Under the pieces are notes generated by a model, which was not told the DNA's origin, did not search any database, and worked only from the letters and a program-made list of their open reading frames with translations. The position numbers and the translations under genes are program-made. From an uncultured Chitinophagaceae bacterium (lineage in GTDB: Bacteria > Bacteroidota > Bacteroidia > Chitinophagales > Chitinophagaceae), in contig CAMPGG010000036.1 of the NCBI GenBank assembly GCA_946885335.1, positions 1-17,409 on the forward strand: a stretch of DNA of 17,409 bases, in the 5' to 3' direction. This document shows positions 1 to 7,806 of this stretch, piece by piece (within the stretch, counting starts at the first letter, position 1; every line of letters starts with the position of its first letter).

Positions 1-35
1 ATAATATTGAGATCAGTTAATCAGGAACAACACCA

Positions 36-48
36 GAACATCATGTTC
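36..48. repeat. 13-bp palindrome in the left-edge intergenic region
   Basis: GAACAT-C-ATGTTC is a perfect odd palindrome (6+1+6). It lies in the 94 bases left of the efflux-operon terminator, where I see no gene on either strand. It could be an operator for a gene outside the window or a chance palindrome. Nothing else in positions 1-94 is recognisable. Confidence 0.25.
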
Positions 49-94
49 ATTATATCGAACCAAAATTGATTTAATATAAAACATAATCAAAAGT

Positions 95-128
95 AAAAAG
101 CCTTTCCACGAAAAGGGAAAGGCTTTTT
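95..128. terminator. Bidirectional intrinsic terminator after the efflux operon
   Basis: A perfect 13-bp stem (95-107 pairing with 116-128, core AAGCCTTTCC/GGAAAGGCTT) closes an 8-nt loop at 108-115. The ends of the stem are A-runs on one side and T-runs on the other, so both strands would make a hairpin followed by U residues. It begins 18 nt past the RND stop codon on the minus strand and most likely ends the tetR-tolC-MFP-RND transcript. It would also stop any rightward transcript entering from the left. Confidence 0.85.
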
Positions 129-146
129 TATAAGCTGTTATTATCT

Positions 147-3100
147 TTAAAACCAACTACCGATAAAAGCTTCATTCACTTTATCTCTTTCTTTACGCAA
201 CATTTTACGACGACGTCTTTTATCACGTCCATGCCTGATCGAAGTAATGACCATCAATGGGATGAATAAAATCGTCAGCGGCGGAATGCCTAAGAATGAG
301 ATCCATTTACCACCAAACATCCTGCGCATGGGCCTGCGTAATCTTTCAGCGATCAGGTACATGGCGGGTACCATTACCAGGGTCATAAAGAAGGCAAATG
401 TCAAACCAAATATAATGGTCCAGGAAAGTGGTTTCCAGAAAACAGCATTATCACCACCAAAAAATATTTGAGGATCCAACTCGCTGAACATGGTAATGAA
501 ATTAATATTGAAACCAACAGCCAATGGCAACAAGGCCAGGATGGCAGCAATAGCTGTTAACAATACGGGTATGATACGCGTTTTACCCGCTGCAATAACT
601 GCTTCTCTTGTTTTCATTCCCCTGGATCTTAATTCATCGGCAAATTCAATAACCAGGATACCATTCTTAACCACAATACCGGCAAGTCCCACAATACCGA
701 TACCTGTCATTACCACTGATACTTCCATTCCGGTTAAGGCAAATCCCAGCAGCACCCCGATTACACTAAATAAAATCTCCGTTAAGATAATGACCGATTT
801 ACTGACCGAATTAAATTGCAATACCAGGATAAACAGGATCAGCATCAAGGCGATAATCAATGCCTGGAAAAGGAAAGCGCCTGTTTCAGCCTGTTGCTCC
901 CCTTCCCCTGTTTGAGCTATGGTAACAGATGGAGGTGCCTTTTTAAAATCATCCAGTCTCTTTTTAATTTCCTCATTCACTGCTGTTGGTGTATGTGTTG
1001 ACAGCACATTGGAAGCAAGCGTAATGACCCGCTTCTGGTCTTTACGTTTTACACTGCCTAACGTACTGGTATAGTCTATTTCCACCAAAGAACTGATAGG
1101 AACACTTTTAACAACACCAGTAGCCATATCCCTGAAATTGATTGGCATATTCAAGAGGTCTGTAAGACTCTCCCGCTGTAACTCTTCATTTCTTAACTGG
1201 ATTTTATATTCATCTTCACCATCTTTTATTTTGGAGATCTCTCTTCCAAATAAACCGGTACGTAACTGCATGCCGATCTGTGCGCTGGATACACCTTCGA
1301 TCAAAGCTCTTTCGCGGTTAACCGTTAACGTTATCTCCGGGTTGGTAAGGTCGATATCCATTTTCAATTCCTCAACGCCGGGTATCTGCAACGAATCCAG
1401 GTAATTTTTAAGTGCAACGGCTGTTTTGGTAAGGTCATCGAAATTTTCGCTGGACACTTCAATATTAATGGGTGGTTCAGTAGGCGGACCATTTTGTTCT
1501 TTATTCACAGTAATCTCTGCACCCGGAACACCTTTAACAACTGCACGGATAGAATCCAGGTATGGAGCTGTTGATACACCATGTCTTTTTTCAAATTCAA
1601 CAAATGAAACCTGCAAACGACCCAGTTCCGGTTTGGTACTGCGGTCTCCGCTCATCGGGTCGGCTGCACCAACAGCTACGTTAGTAATCACACTTTCAAC
1701 AACCGGGTTCGTTTTTCCGCTGTCCATATCCAGTACGCGGTATACCTGGCTTTCAATTTGGCGGGTAACTGAATCGGTATATTCTACAGAAGTACCAACA
1801 GGTAATTTCAGGTAAACAAAGACCTGGTTCGGATCACCACCCGGGAAAAATACTACCGGTACATTTCGTGCAACAAAAATCACTACTGAAAATACAAGCA
1901 GCAAAAAGGTTGCAAACAAAAGATAAACCGGGCGCCAGCGTGTTAATGACCATCTTAATAAATCTTCATAATGGTGCATCAGCCATGGCAAAAATTTGTT
2001 TTGGAAATTATGTATCCAACCCTCCAGTACATATTTATTGAGTATGACCAGAAGAACGATGAATAATATCAGGTTTCCAAAAAAAGTAAGACCGAATACA
2101 TCAAACAATATACCCGCACCCACCGCGATCCATAAAGCTGGTTTCTTAAATATGGCACTCTTCGGTTCCTTTTCTTCAGGCGGGTGATTCATAAAATCAA
2201 CCGCAAAAACAGGGTTCATTAAAAAAGCCACAATCAATGAAGCCGACAAAGTAAAGATCAGCATGGTTGGCAGGTAAATCATGAACTTACCAATAATACC
2301 TGGCCAAAAAAGTAATGGAACAAAAGGTGCTAATGTGGTTAATGTGCCGGCCAATACCGGGATAAAAACTTCACCTGCGGCCATCATCGCCGACTTTTCA
2401 GCATTGATTCTTCCCCTGCCTTCAAAAAATATCCTGTGTGTATTTTCAATAACCACGATGGCATCATCCACAATAATACCCAGGCCAAAAAGTAATGCAA
2501 AGAGTACAATGAAGTTTAATGTTACATGCCCTCCTACAATCAGATCAGCTGCGGGTAAAAAGATAAAAGCAACAAACATACTCAGCGGCACAGAAAGTGC
2601 CACGAAGAATGCATTGGTAACACCCATAAAAAACATCAGGATGATAAGTACCAGGATAAAACCAATGACAATCGTATTGATCAATTCATTGAATGATGAA
2701 CGGGTCGTTTTACTCATGTCGCCCGTGATAACTACATCCAGGTCTTTAGGAAAGACATCGGCTTTTAACTGATCAACTATTTTCTTTACATCATCAGAAG
2801 TTTCAATCAGGTTCTCCCCCGCTCTTTTAATAATGTTTAGTGTGATTACATTCTTTCCATTTAACCGTGCATAACTTTCTCTTTCTTTAATGGTATCCCT
2901 GATGTCTGCAATATCTTTCAGATAGATTGGCGCACCGCCCGAGTTACGAACGATGACTTTTTCAATATCATATTTTGTTTTGAACTGTCCTTTAAGCTGG
3001 ATATTTCTTTTGGTATCGCCAATATCCAATAAGCCACCGGAAATATCCAGGTTTTCGCGGGCCACGGCGTTGGCTATATCATCGAACGTAATACCGGAAG

Positions 3101-3725
3101 CCTGCATCCGGTAATTATTTACATTGATCTGGAATTCACGTTCAGGTGCACCAACAAGATCTACACGATTGATTTGAGAAAGTTCTTCCAACCTGTCCTG
3201 CAATTCATCCGCATACTGTTTTAACTGCACCAGCGAATAATCACCACTGACATTTACATACATGATCGGCTGATCTGAAAAACTCACTTCCTGCACTATG
3301 GGCTCCTCAGTAAGATCCGTTGGCAGGTCCTGTTTTGCTTTATCAACCGCGTCTTTCACTTTCTGTAAAGCAATATCTGTTTTTACATCAGTATCAAATT
3401 CTACAGTGATTGCGGAAAAATCCTGTACGGAACTACTGTTTACCTTATTGATCTTTGCGCCTGTAATACCCTTGATCTGCTTTTCGATGGGTTGCGTTAC
3501 AAGATTCTCTATGTCTTTGGGACTGTTGCCTACATAAATTGTTTGTATGTAAATAGTGGGAATAACAATATCAGGGAACTGCTCTTTCGGAAGCGTTATG
3601 AATTGAAAAACACCAGCAATGGTTACAAATACAATAAGCAGGTAGATGGAAGTTTTATTTCTGATACTCCAGGTTGTTGGGCCAAAATGCTTAAACTTCC
3701 CTTTAATGTTTTCTAAAACACTCAT
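147..3725 (-). CDS. RND-family efflux permease (AcrB/HAE1-like)
   Basis: Inner-membrane proton-driven pump subunit of a tripartite efflux system, 1192 aa against about 1050 for AcrB. The N-terminal first membrane helix is at about 27-45, followed by the porter region and the TM2-TM6 block (about 348-510). TM4 carries the adjacent acidic pair D420-D421 in GLGIIVDDAIVVIEN, and TM10 carries K1020 in IVVKNGILVIEF; these correspond to the proton-relay Asp pair and Lys of AcrB. A second porter half spans about 620-945 and TM8-TM12 about 950-1128. Extra hydrophobic stretches at about 530-565 (between TM6 and TM7) and 1142-1162 (after TM12), plus a basic tail, account for the extra length. It is the last gene of the operon, 49 nt downstream of the fusion protein. 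Drug-type efflux is likely from the family; the substrate cannot be read from sequence. Confidence 0.95.
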   Translation of the reverse strand: MSVLENIKGKFKHFGPTTWSIRNKTSIYLLIVFVTIAGVFQFITLPKEQFPDIVIPTIYIQTIYVGNSPKDIENLVTQPIEKQIKGITGAKINKVNSSSVQDFSAITVEFDTDVKTDIALQKVKDAVDKAKQDLPTDLTEEPIVQEVSFSDQPIMYVNVSGDYSLVQLKQYADELQDRLEELSQINRVDLVGAPEREFQINVNNYRMQASGITFDDIANAVARENLDISGGLLDIGDTKRNIQLKGQFKTKYDIEKVIVRNSGGAPIYLKDIADIRDTIKERESYARLNGKNVITLNIIKRAGENLIETSDDVKKIVDQLKADVFPKDLDVVITGDMSKTTRSSFNELINTIVIGFILVLIILMFFMGVTNAFFVALSVPLSMFVAFIFLPAADLIVGGHVTLNFIVLFALLFGLGIIVDDAIVVIENTHRIFFEGRGRINAEKSAMMAAGEVFIPVLAGTLTTLAPFVPLLFWPGIIGKFMIYLPTMLIFTLSASLIVAFLMNPVFAVDFMNHPPEEKEPKSAIFKKPALWIAVGAGILFDVFGLTFFGNLILFIVLLVILNKYVLEGWIHNFQNKFLPWLMHHYEDLLRWSLTRWRPVYLLFATFLLLVFSVVIFVARNVPVVFFPGGDPNQVFVYLKLPVGTSVEYTDSVTRQIESQVYRVLDMDSGKTNPVVESVITNVAVGAADPMSGDRSTKPELGRLQVSFVEFEKRHGVSTAPYLDSIRAVVKGVPGAEITVNKEQNGPPTEPPINIEVSSENFDDLTKTAVALKNYLDSLQIPGVEELKMDIDLTNPEITLTVNRERALIEGVSSAQIGMQLRTGLFGREISKIKDGEDEYKIQLRNEELQRESLTDLLNMPINFRDMATGVVKSVPISSLVEIDYTSTLGSVKRKDQKRVITLASNVLSTHTPTAVNEEIKKRLDDFKKAPPSVTIAQTGEGEQQAETGAFLFQALIIALMLILFILVLQFNSVSKSVIILTEILFSVIGVLLGFALTGMEVSVVMTGIGIVGLAGIVVKNGILVIEFADELRSRGMKTREAVIAAGKTRIIPVLLTAIAAILALLPLAVGFNINFITMFSELDPQIFFGGDNAVFWKPLSWTIIFGLTFAFFMTLVMVPAMYLIAERLRRPMRRMFGGKWISFLGIPPLTILFIPLMVITSIRHGRDKRRRRKMLRKERDKVNEAFIGSWF

Positions 3726-3774
3726 ACTATGTGGTTATAATTCTGATCTTATTCTAAAAATTTTTAAAAAATGC

Positions 3775-4935
3775 TTAGCTGATTTCAGTTGTGATCAGCT
3801 GGCCTTCAAACAACCCCTGGAAACCTTCTGTAATCAACATATCACCTGGCATCAAACCACTTTTCACTTCCAGCATGCCCTCCGATAATTCACCCACAAC
3901 AACCTGTCTTTTATGTGCAACAAGGTTTTCACCTTCCTTAACAGCCACTAAAACAAACTTTCCTTTTTCATCATTTTGCAATGTCTTTAATGGAATGGCT
4001 ATGGCATTGCCTGCTGAATAATCCTGTACTTTAACAATCGCAATTTGATTAGGTCTTAAACTGCTTCCCGCAGGAATGGCGGCTTCAATATAAAATGTAC
4101 GGGTACTTGGGTTGATGGTTCTCCCGACAACAGTCACTTTTGCGGGATATTCTTTCATCCCGGCTTCCGGTAAAGTTATCAGCAGGTTTGTTCCCCTGGA
4201 AACTTTACCGAGGTAAGCTTCCGGTACTTCGGTAACCACTTTTAATGTATTTGTATTTACTATTCTTAATTGCGGACCGGTACCAAAAATTTCACCGACC
4301 CGTACATTCACTTCATCAGCAATGCCACTCATTTCCGCATATACATTGGAGAAAGAAAGTTGTTGACGGGCAAGTGACAATTGTTTTTCAACCGATTCTA
4401 CGTTATTCTTTGCCGTTAGCAACTGCACTTCTGTACCGATATTCTGATCCCAGAGGCTTTTCTGCCGCTGGTAAATATCTTTTGCAAAATTCAGTTGCGT
4501 TTGTAATTGATCAATTTGCTTTTGTGCCACTGCATCATCAAGCTTTAAAAGCAACTGGCCTTTTCTAACCGCGTCACCTTGTTTAACATACACAGCTTTC
4601 ACCTGGCCGGGGCCACCACGCGGTGTTACATAAGCAATATTGTCTGACTCCACTTTTCCCTGCAGTTCGATAAAGTGATTGAAACTTGCCGGTTGCAATT
4701 CGGTTAAGGATACCAGTTTGGCTTTTTCCTTTCCGGCAGCTGCGGTATCTAAAGCAATGATCTCTTTTTCCAAAGCATCGATCTCTGCAGTCAGTTTCTG
4801 TTGCTCATTTTTTAATTTTTCAAGCTTTGCTTTTTTATCATTCAGCTCTCCTTCTCTTTCTTTCTTGCCGGTACTGCATGCAACCAATAGTACCAATGTG
4901 AAAAAAGTAAAGGCGACTTTCAGGCTGTGTTTCAT
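3775..4935 (-). CDS. Efflux RND periplasmic adaptor (membrane-fusion) lipoprotein
   Basis: Adaptor that bridges the RND pump and the TolC-like channel. I chose the ATG at 4935 (386 aa) because it gives a compact lipoprotein signal, MKHSLK, then a hydrophobic run ending in LVAC with the lipidated Cys at residue 20. An in-frame ATG at 4956 would add seven residues (MTIKITK) and cannot be excluded. After the Cys comes a charged heptad-like coiled coil (about residues 26-66). Next is the barrel-sandwich/lipoyl half (GQVKAVYVKQGDAVRKGQLLLKL), the alpha-hairpin (about 135-195), the second lipoyl half and the beta-barrel and membrane-proximal domains. It lies 22-43 nt after tolC and 49 nt before the RND gene, so all are probably cotranscribed. 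The coiled coil ahead of the usual hairpin is less common in the family. Confidence 0.93.
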   Translation of the reverse strand: MKHSLKVAFTFFTLVLLVACSTGKKEREGELNDKKAKLEKLKNEQQKLTAEIDALEKEIIALDTAAAGKEKAKLVSLTELQPASFNHFIELQGKVESDNIAYVTPRGGPGQVKAVYVKQGDAVRKGQLLLKLDDAVAQKQIDQLQTQLNFAKDIYQRQKSLWDQNIGTEVQLLTAKNNVESVEKQLSLARQQLSFSNVYAEMSGIADEVNVRVGEIFGTGPQLRIVNTNTLKVVTEVPEAYLGKVSRGTNLLITLPEAGMKEYPAKVTVVGRTINPSTRTFYIEAAIPAGSSLRPNQIAIVKVQDYSAGNAIAIPLKTLQNDEKGKFVLVAVKEGENLVAHKRQVVVGELSEGMLEVKSGLMPGDMLITEGFQGLFEGQLITTEIS

Positions 4936-4978
4936 TTTTGTTATTTTAATGGTCATACGTATTTAAATAGTTATTCGG

Positions 4979-6394
4979 CTATAGTTTACCGGTAGCTTTC
5001 ATATAATCTACCCTGGCAATAATAGCATCGTACAATGCGCTTATATAATTTGTCTGTGCTGTTTTTAAATCCACCTGCGCTGCATTGATCTCAGTATTTG
5101 AACCAAGTCCAGCTTCATATTTTATCCTTGTTTGGTCATATACCCGCGAAGCAAGCTCCATATTCTCCTTTTGAAAATCCATTGTTGCAATAGCAGACCT
5201 GTAATTAGTCAATGCTGTTTCCACTTCATTATCGATGGATAATTTCAACCCTTCCAGCTGGTTAACGGATTGCTCCAGCTCTAATTCTGCTTTCCTGATT
5301 TTTGCCCTGGTACTAAAACCGTTAAATATGGGAACATTCACCCGCAGCGCTACTGATGAAGAGGTAAAATAGGGACCGTTAAAAAAATCAGCTTTATTTC
5401 GTTGGGCATTTTTATAATAACTGGCACCCAGACTTACCGTAGGCAACTTGCTTAGCTTATAGCGGCGAATATTAAATTCATTCAACTTTATGCCTAATTC
5501 TGCCAGTTGAAATTCTTTCCTGTTTTCATAAGCATAATCCTGGTTTTCAAGAATACCTTCTTTAATCGTTTCATCTGAAAGTGTATCGGTCAAAATCAAT
5601 GTATCTGATGTTGGCATGCCCATTAATAATTTCAAACCCAGGTAACCGTTAGATATGCTGTTCAAAGCTTTTACCCTTTCAGTTTGCAGGTTGGATATTT
5701 GCACAGAAAGCTTATCAATGTCCAGCCTTTCCGCAAAGCCATTTTCATAAATAATGCGTGTATCAGATAATAATTTATTTAACCGCTCCAGGTTGGCATC
5801 CAGCAATTCAATTTGTGTTCTGCTTGCCGCCAGTTGATAATACACTTTATAAATATTGGCTTTAACGATTTCTTCAGTTACCTCCGCATTCATTTTTTGG
5901 AAATCGATGGAGGTTTTCCTGGCCTGCAATCCAACAAATACCTGTCCATCAAACAAGATCTGGTTAAGATCCAAACCTGCATTAGCCAGCCATTTGGTTC
6001 CAAACTGTGCTTCTATAAATCCAAAATCATTGGGTAAGGTGATGGCCGTTCCATTTCCGCGGCGTACATCTTCCTGCGCCAATACCATATAAGTACCCTG
6101 GCCAATAAAATTTGGAAAACGCTGAACAGCAATATTTGGATTATAGGTAGTACTGATATTTCCATTTAAAGATGGATATGCCGCACTGGTTATTTCGCGA
6201 TTGGTCTGCTCCTGGATTAAAATATCGACCAATGCATTTTTTACCTGGATATTATTCTTGCTGGCATAATTAACGGCATCTTGTACCGAAAATTCATGTC
6301 TTGTTTGGATCGTTGTATCCTGCGCAAATAATGCGAGGGGAATAATCCCCAAACCAATAAGCAAACCTTTGTTTATAACTGACTTAAACTTCAT
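4979..6394 (-). CDS. TolC-like outer-membrane efflux channel
   Basis: Outer-membrane exit duct of the tripartite pump, 471 aa, the usual size for the OEP family. Residues 1-25 are a Sec signal peptide (basic MKFKSVINKG, hydrophobic core, ending LALFAQ). The rest shows two repeats of long amphipathic helices separated by beta-strand segments, as in OEP domains; the second repeat contains RVNVPIFNGFSTRAKIRKAE and a Leu/Glu-rich helix. The C-terminal part has the typical YEAGLGSNTEINAAQVDLKT segment. The start codon lies 3 nt after the tetR stop codon, so translation is probably coupled and the two genes share the tetR promoter. No lipobox is seen, unlike many OprM-type channels. Confidence 0.93.
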   Translation of the reverse strand: MKFKSVINKGLLIGLGIIPLALFAQDTTIQTRHEFSVQDAVNYASKNNIQVKNALVDILIQEQTNREITSAAYPSLNGNISTTYNPNIAVQRFPNFIGQGTYMVLAQEDVRRGNGTAITLPNDFGFIEAQFGTKWLANAGLDLNQILFDGQVFVGLQARKTSIDFQKMNAEVTEEIVKANIYKVYYQLAASRTQIELLDANLERLNKLLSDTRIIYENGFAERLDIDKLSVQISNLQTERVKALNSISNGYLGLKLLMGMPTSDTLILTDTLSDETIKEGILENQDYAYENRKEFQLAELGIKLNEFNIRRYKLSKLPTVSLGASYYKNAQRNKADFFNGPYFTSSSVALRVNVPIFNGFSTRAKIRKAELELEQSVNQLEGLKLSIDNEVETALTNYRSAIATMDFQKENMELASRVYDQTRIKYEAGLGSNTEINAAQVDLKTAQTNYISALYDAIIARVDYMKATGKL

Positions 6395-6397
6395 TGA

Positions 6398-7024
6398 TTA
6401 ATTTTTTTGAATACTGTGTTTCATTTGCTGGCTGTATTTCTGAGCCATTTTATAGCCTTTAATTGTTACGATTCCATATACAAAATGCTGAATGATCTCC
6501 CGCATAACTGTGGGCAGGTTATATTTTGCAGGCGGGTAAACATTGATATCAAATGGAAGCATCATGCTTTCCAGCCTGAACCTGGAAATCACATCCACAT
6601 TTACATCTTCCCTGTATAATCCTTCCTTTATTCCCCATTCCAGGTTATGCCGGATCATATCCATTAAAAACTGGTTTTTAAATGCCATGAATTTTTTGAA
6701 TGATTTAAAATGAAATTTCTCCAGGTCATAAATCACTACCGGGTTCATATGTTGAAACTGCTCCATGAGGTTATCCATCATACTAAAGATTTCATGTACC
6801 GCATTCAGCGATTTTTCGGTGCAATGCATACAATCATGCTGGCGCAGATTCAGGTCTTTTTCTATGACCGCATCAACTAATTCATTTTTATCAGCAAATG
6901 AATGGTAAATAGTCTTTTTGGATATTCCCAGGTGTTGGGCGATATCATCCATGGATACCGAACGTATCCCGAATTGCATGAACAATTCTTCTGCTTTTGT
7001 TAATATTCTATCTCTCACTTCCAT
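6398..7024 (-). CDS. TetR-family transcriptional regulator of the efflux operon
   Basis: DNA-binding repressor-type protein. I chose the ATG at 7024 (208 aa). The open frame extends to a TTG at 7063, but that start would lie inside the promoter and operator. Residues about 4-50 form the TetR_N helix-turn-helix (RILTKAEELFMQFGIRSVSM, then DDIAQHLGISKKTIYHSFADK); the remainder is a helical ligand-binding domain without family-specific motifs I recognise. A His/Cys cluster, HDCMHC, sits at residues 63-68 just after the DNA-binding domain. It is the first gene of the efflux operon, with tolC 3 nt downstream. A perfect inverted repeat in its promoter is the probable binding site, predicting autorepression and ligand-induced pump expression. 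The ligand is unknown. Confidence 0.93.
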   Translation of the reverse strand: MEVRDRILTKAEELFMQFGIRSVSMDDIAQHLGISKKTIYHSFADKNELVDAVIEKDLNLRQHDCMHCTEKSLNAVHEIFSMMDNLMEQFQHMNPVVIYDLEKFHFKSFKKFMAFKNQFLMDMIRHNLEWGIKEGLYREDVNVDVISRFRLESMMLPFDINVYPPAKYNLPTVMREIIQHFVYGIVTIKGYKMAQKYSQQMKHSIQKN

Positions 7025-7033
7025 ATTGGGCGG

Positions 7034-7064
7034 CAAAACTATGGAAACTTTTATCGTAACCAAA
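7034..7064 (-). promoter_or_regulatory. Bacteroidota-type promoter of the tetR-efflux operon
   Basis: Read on the minus strand, TTTG (7061-7064) is followed after exactly 19 nt by TAGTTTTG (7034-7041). This matches both boxes of the primary-sigma promoter described for Bacteroidota (-33 TTTG, -7 TAnnTTTG). The -7 box ends 9 nt before the ATG at 7024, so the transcript would have almost no leader. This supports the ATG at 7024 over the upstream TTG. Confidence 0.75.
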
Positions 7065-7070
7065 GTTTCC
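7043..7070. promoter_or_regulatory. Putative TetR operator (9-bp inverted repeat)
   Basis: GGAAACTTT (7043-7051) and AAAGTTTCC (7062-7070) form a perfect 9-bp inverted repeat with a 10-nt spacer, 28 bp overall. It fills the spacer between the -7 and -33 boxes of the tetR promoter and covers most of the -33 box, where a bound repressor would block RNA polymerase. A 28-bp length falls within the range known for TetR-family operators such as that of QacR. Binding by the adjacent regulator is inference. Confidence 0.65.
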
Positions 7071-7153
7071 TGACTAATTATTTTTACCGCTCATCAAAAT
7101 ATGTCACCCCCATGCTTCCCGGTAAAAAACTATCTTAGCCCCAAAAACAAACG

Positions 7154-7798
7154 ATGGATAGTCGATCAAAAGCCTTAACCCGTTTCACTTACAGAAAAAT
7201 TATACGCTACCTGGTACAAGGCATGCTGGTGGTGGCGCCATTGGCTATTACAGCCTATGTTATTTATTGGCTATTCGATATGATCGATGGTATTTTAAGG
7301 CCATACCTCAATATTCCCGGACTCGGATTTGTAATGATCGTTAGTTTTTTAATTTTTGTTGGCTGGATAAGTTCCACCTACCTGGTGAGTGGTTTTATAA
7401 CTTTTTTTGAAAAGGTGCTTGACCGGATGCCTGCCATTAAATTCATTTACAGTTCTGTAAAAGATTTTTTTGAGGCTTTTGCAGGCGATAAGAAAAAGTT
7501 TGATAAAGCTGTTTTAGTAAATGTTTTTTCTGAGGATGTATGGATCATTGGATTTTTGACCGGGGAAGAATTGGAAAAATTTAACCTCGGTGCCGATCAT
7601 GTTTCGGTTTACGTTCCACAGTCATACAACTTTGCGGGCCAGCTTTATATTTTGCATCGTTCCAAGGTGAAGAAGATAGAACATATATCATCCGGTATAG
7701 CCATGAAATTTGCCGTTACGGGTGGCGTGGTTGAATTAGAGGATAATAAAGATGATGAAGTGATCCAGGAAATTGATCGCGAACTGCATAAACAATAA
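7154..7798 (+). CDS. DUF502 family membrane protein
   Basis: Inner-membrane protein of unknown biochemical role, 214 aa, the normal length for DUF502 (the family that includes plant COV/LCV proteins). Two membrane helices are visible at about 21-41 and 57-79. After them comes the conserved PAIKFIYSSVKDFFEAF segment (93-109), then a soluble domain with VSVYVPQSYNFAGQ (150-163) and ISSGIAMKFAVTGGV (178-192). The last 20 residues are acidic. It is divergent from the efflux operon, and its stop is 8 nt from the next gene, so the two are probably cotranscribed. A weak -7-like TATCTTAG lies at 7131-7138. No enzymatic motif is seen. Confidence 0.88.
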   Translation: MDSRSKALTRFTYRKIIRYLVQGMLVVAPLAITAYVIYWLFDMIDGILRPYLNIPGLGFVMIVSFLIFVGWISSTYLVSGFITFFEKVLDRMPAIKFIYSSVKDFFEAFAGDKKKFDKAVLVNVFSEDVWIIGFLTGEELEKFNLGADHVSVYVPQSYNFAGQLYILHRSKVKKIEHISSGIAMKFAVTGGVVELEDNKDDEVIQEIDRELHKQ

Positions 7799-7806
7799 AA
7801 CCGGAA

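Noticed and set aside
247..2772. Several plus-strand open frames of 60-163 codons opposite the RND gene
   Set aside because: They are antisense to a well-conserved RND coding sequence, have low-complexity Ile/Thr/Ser-rich translations and no recognisable domain or promoter; they are frame shadows.
7025..7063. Longer tetR start at the TTG at 7063
   Set aside because: It would add 13 residues encoded by the promoter -7 box and operator; the ATG at 7024 gives a standard TetR N-terminus.
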